Position numbers and translations under genes: made by a program. 64,000 nt of DNA from Gammaproteobacteria bacterium (GTDB lineage Bacteria > Pseudomonadota > Gammaproteobacteria > Xanthomonadales > Wenzhouxiangellaceae). A model generated the notes under the pieces. It was not told the DNA's origin, made no database searches, and saw only the letters and a list, made by a program, of their open reading frames with translations. Positions within the stretch are counted from its first letter, which is position 1, and every line of letters starts with the position of its first letter. The stretch spans positions 186,001 to 250,000 of the forward strand of contig JAJFKY010000016.1 in assembly GCA_021772975.1 (NCBI GenBank), read 5' to 3'. Of this stretch, positions 63,911 to 64,000 are shown piece by piece.

Positions 63911-64000
63911 TTACAAAGCCGCGGCGATTTCAGTACCTTCCTTGATCGCCCGCTTGGCATCGATTTCAGCCGCCAGTTTGGCGCCACCGATCACATGTAC
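63911..64000 (-). CDS. fadH: C-terminal end of a probable 2,4-dienoyl-CoA reductase (FadH), partial
   Basis: The last 29 residues, with VHVIGGAKLAAEIDAKRAI before AAAL and a stop, resemble the end of NADPH-dependent 2,4-dienoyl-CoA reductase. The rest lies outside the window. The short length limits confidence; other old-yellow-enzyme-type FAD/FMN fusion reductases share this tail. Confidence 0.55.
   Translation of the reverse strand, partial: VHVIGGAKLAAEIDAKRAIKEGTEIAAAL

Overview
The window looks like one continuous stretch of a free-living gammaproteobacterial chromosome. The evidence is conserved gene neighbourhoods: pcnB-folK-panB-panC, leuS-lptE-holA-nadD, dapA-bamC, tusDCB with tusE, and a TonB2/TtpC-type TonB cluster. 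DNA is moderately GC-rich and REP-like repeats are present. The genus cannot be named from the sequence alone. No rRNA, tRNA, CRISPR or prophage was recognised.

The dominant theme is phosphate. From 1 to 24 kb the window holds pstB-phoU, an OprP-type phosphate porin, a secreted beta-helix protein, a seven-gene TonB/TtpC/ExbBD/TonB-dependent-receptor cluster, and a minus-strand run phoB-phoR-pstS-like-ppk-ppx-epmA. A distant member at 54-56 kb is an OlsF-like bifunctional ornithine-lipid synthase. I read PhoB-box-like sequences (two CTGTCAT-type half-sites 11 bp apart) before phoB, the porin, the DUF3450-TtpC-TonB operon and olsF. These suggest one regulon that covers porin uptake, active outer-membrane import, polyphosphate turnover and lipid remodelling. 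A PhoB-controlled dedicated TonB motor with its own receptor is the best candidate here for a poorly described system; its substrate is unknown.

The middle (24-53 kb) is mostly housekeeping: a BepA-like protease, sulfur relay for tRNA thiolation, glutaredoxin, NAD-type isocitrate dehydrogenase, thiD with two SDR genes, PhoH2, Bcp, dapA-bamC, pgi, pantothenate and folate genes, ferredoxin, a HerA-like ATPase, leuS, lptE, holA and nadD. It also holds a doubly broken secreted-protein pseudogene (28.9-29.8 kb) and a possible small RNA between panC and pgi.

The right end (53-64 kb) carries a secreted HEXXH protein, olsF, a SLC13 transporter coupled to a CRTAC1-like protein, a YtrA-type GntR/ABC operon with a clear operator, a cluster of REP-like repeats, a sodium/solute symporter and the C-terminal end of a probable FadH.

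Mobile DNA: two copies of a 272-286 bp MITE-like element (3730-4015 and 29932-30203) share 20-bp terminal inverted repeats, 4-bp target duplications and internal hairpins with compensatory changes. REP/BIME-like units occur at 59.5 kb and 62.3 kb.
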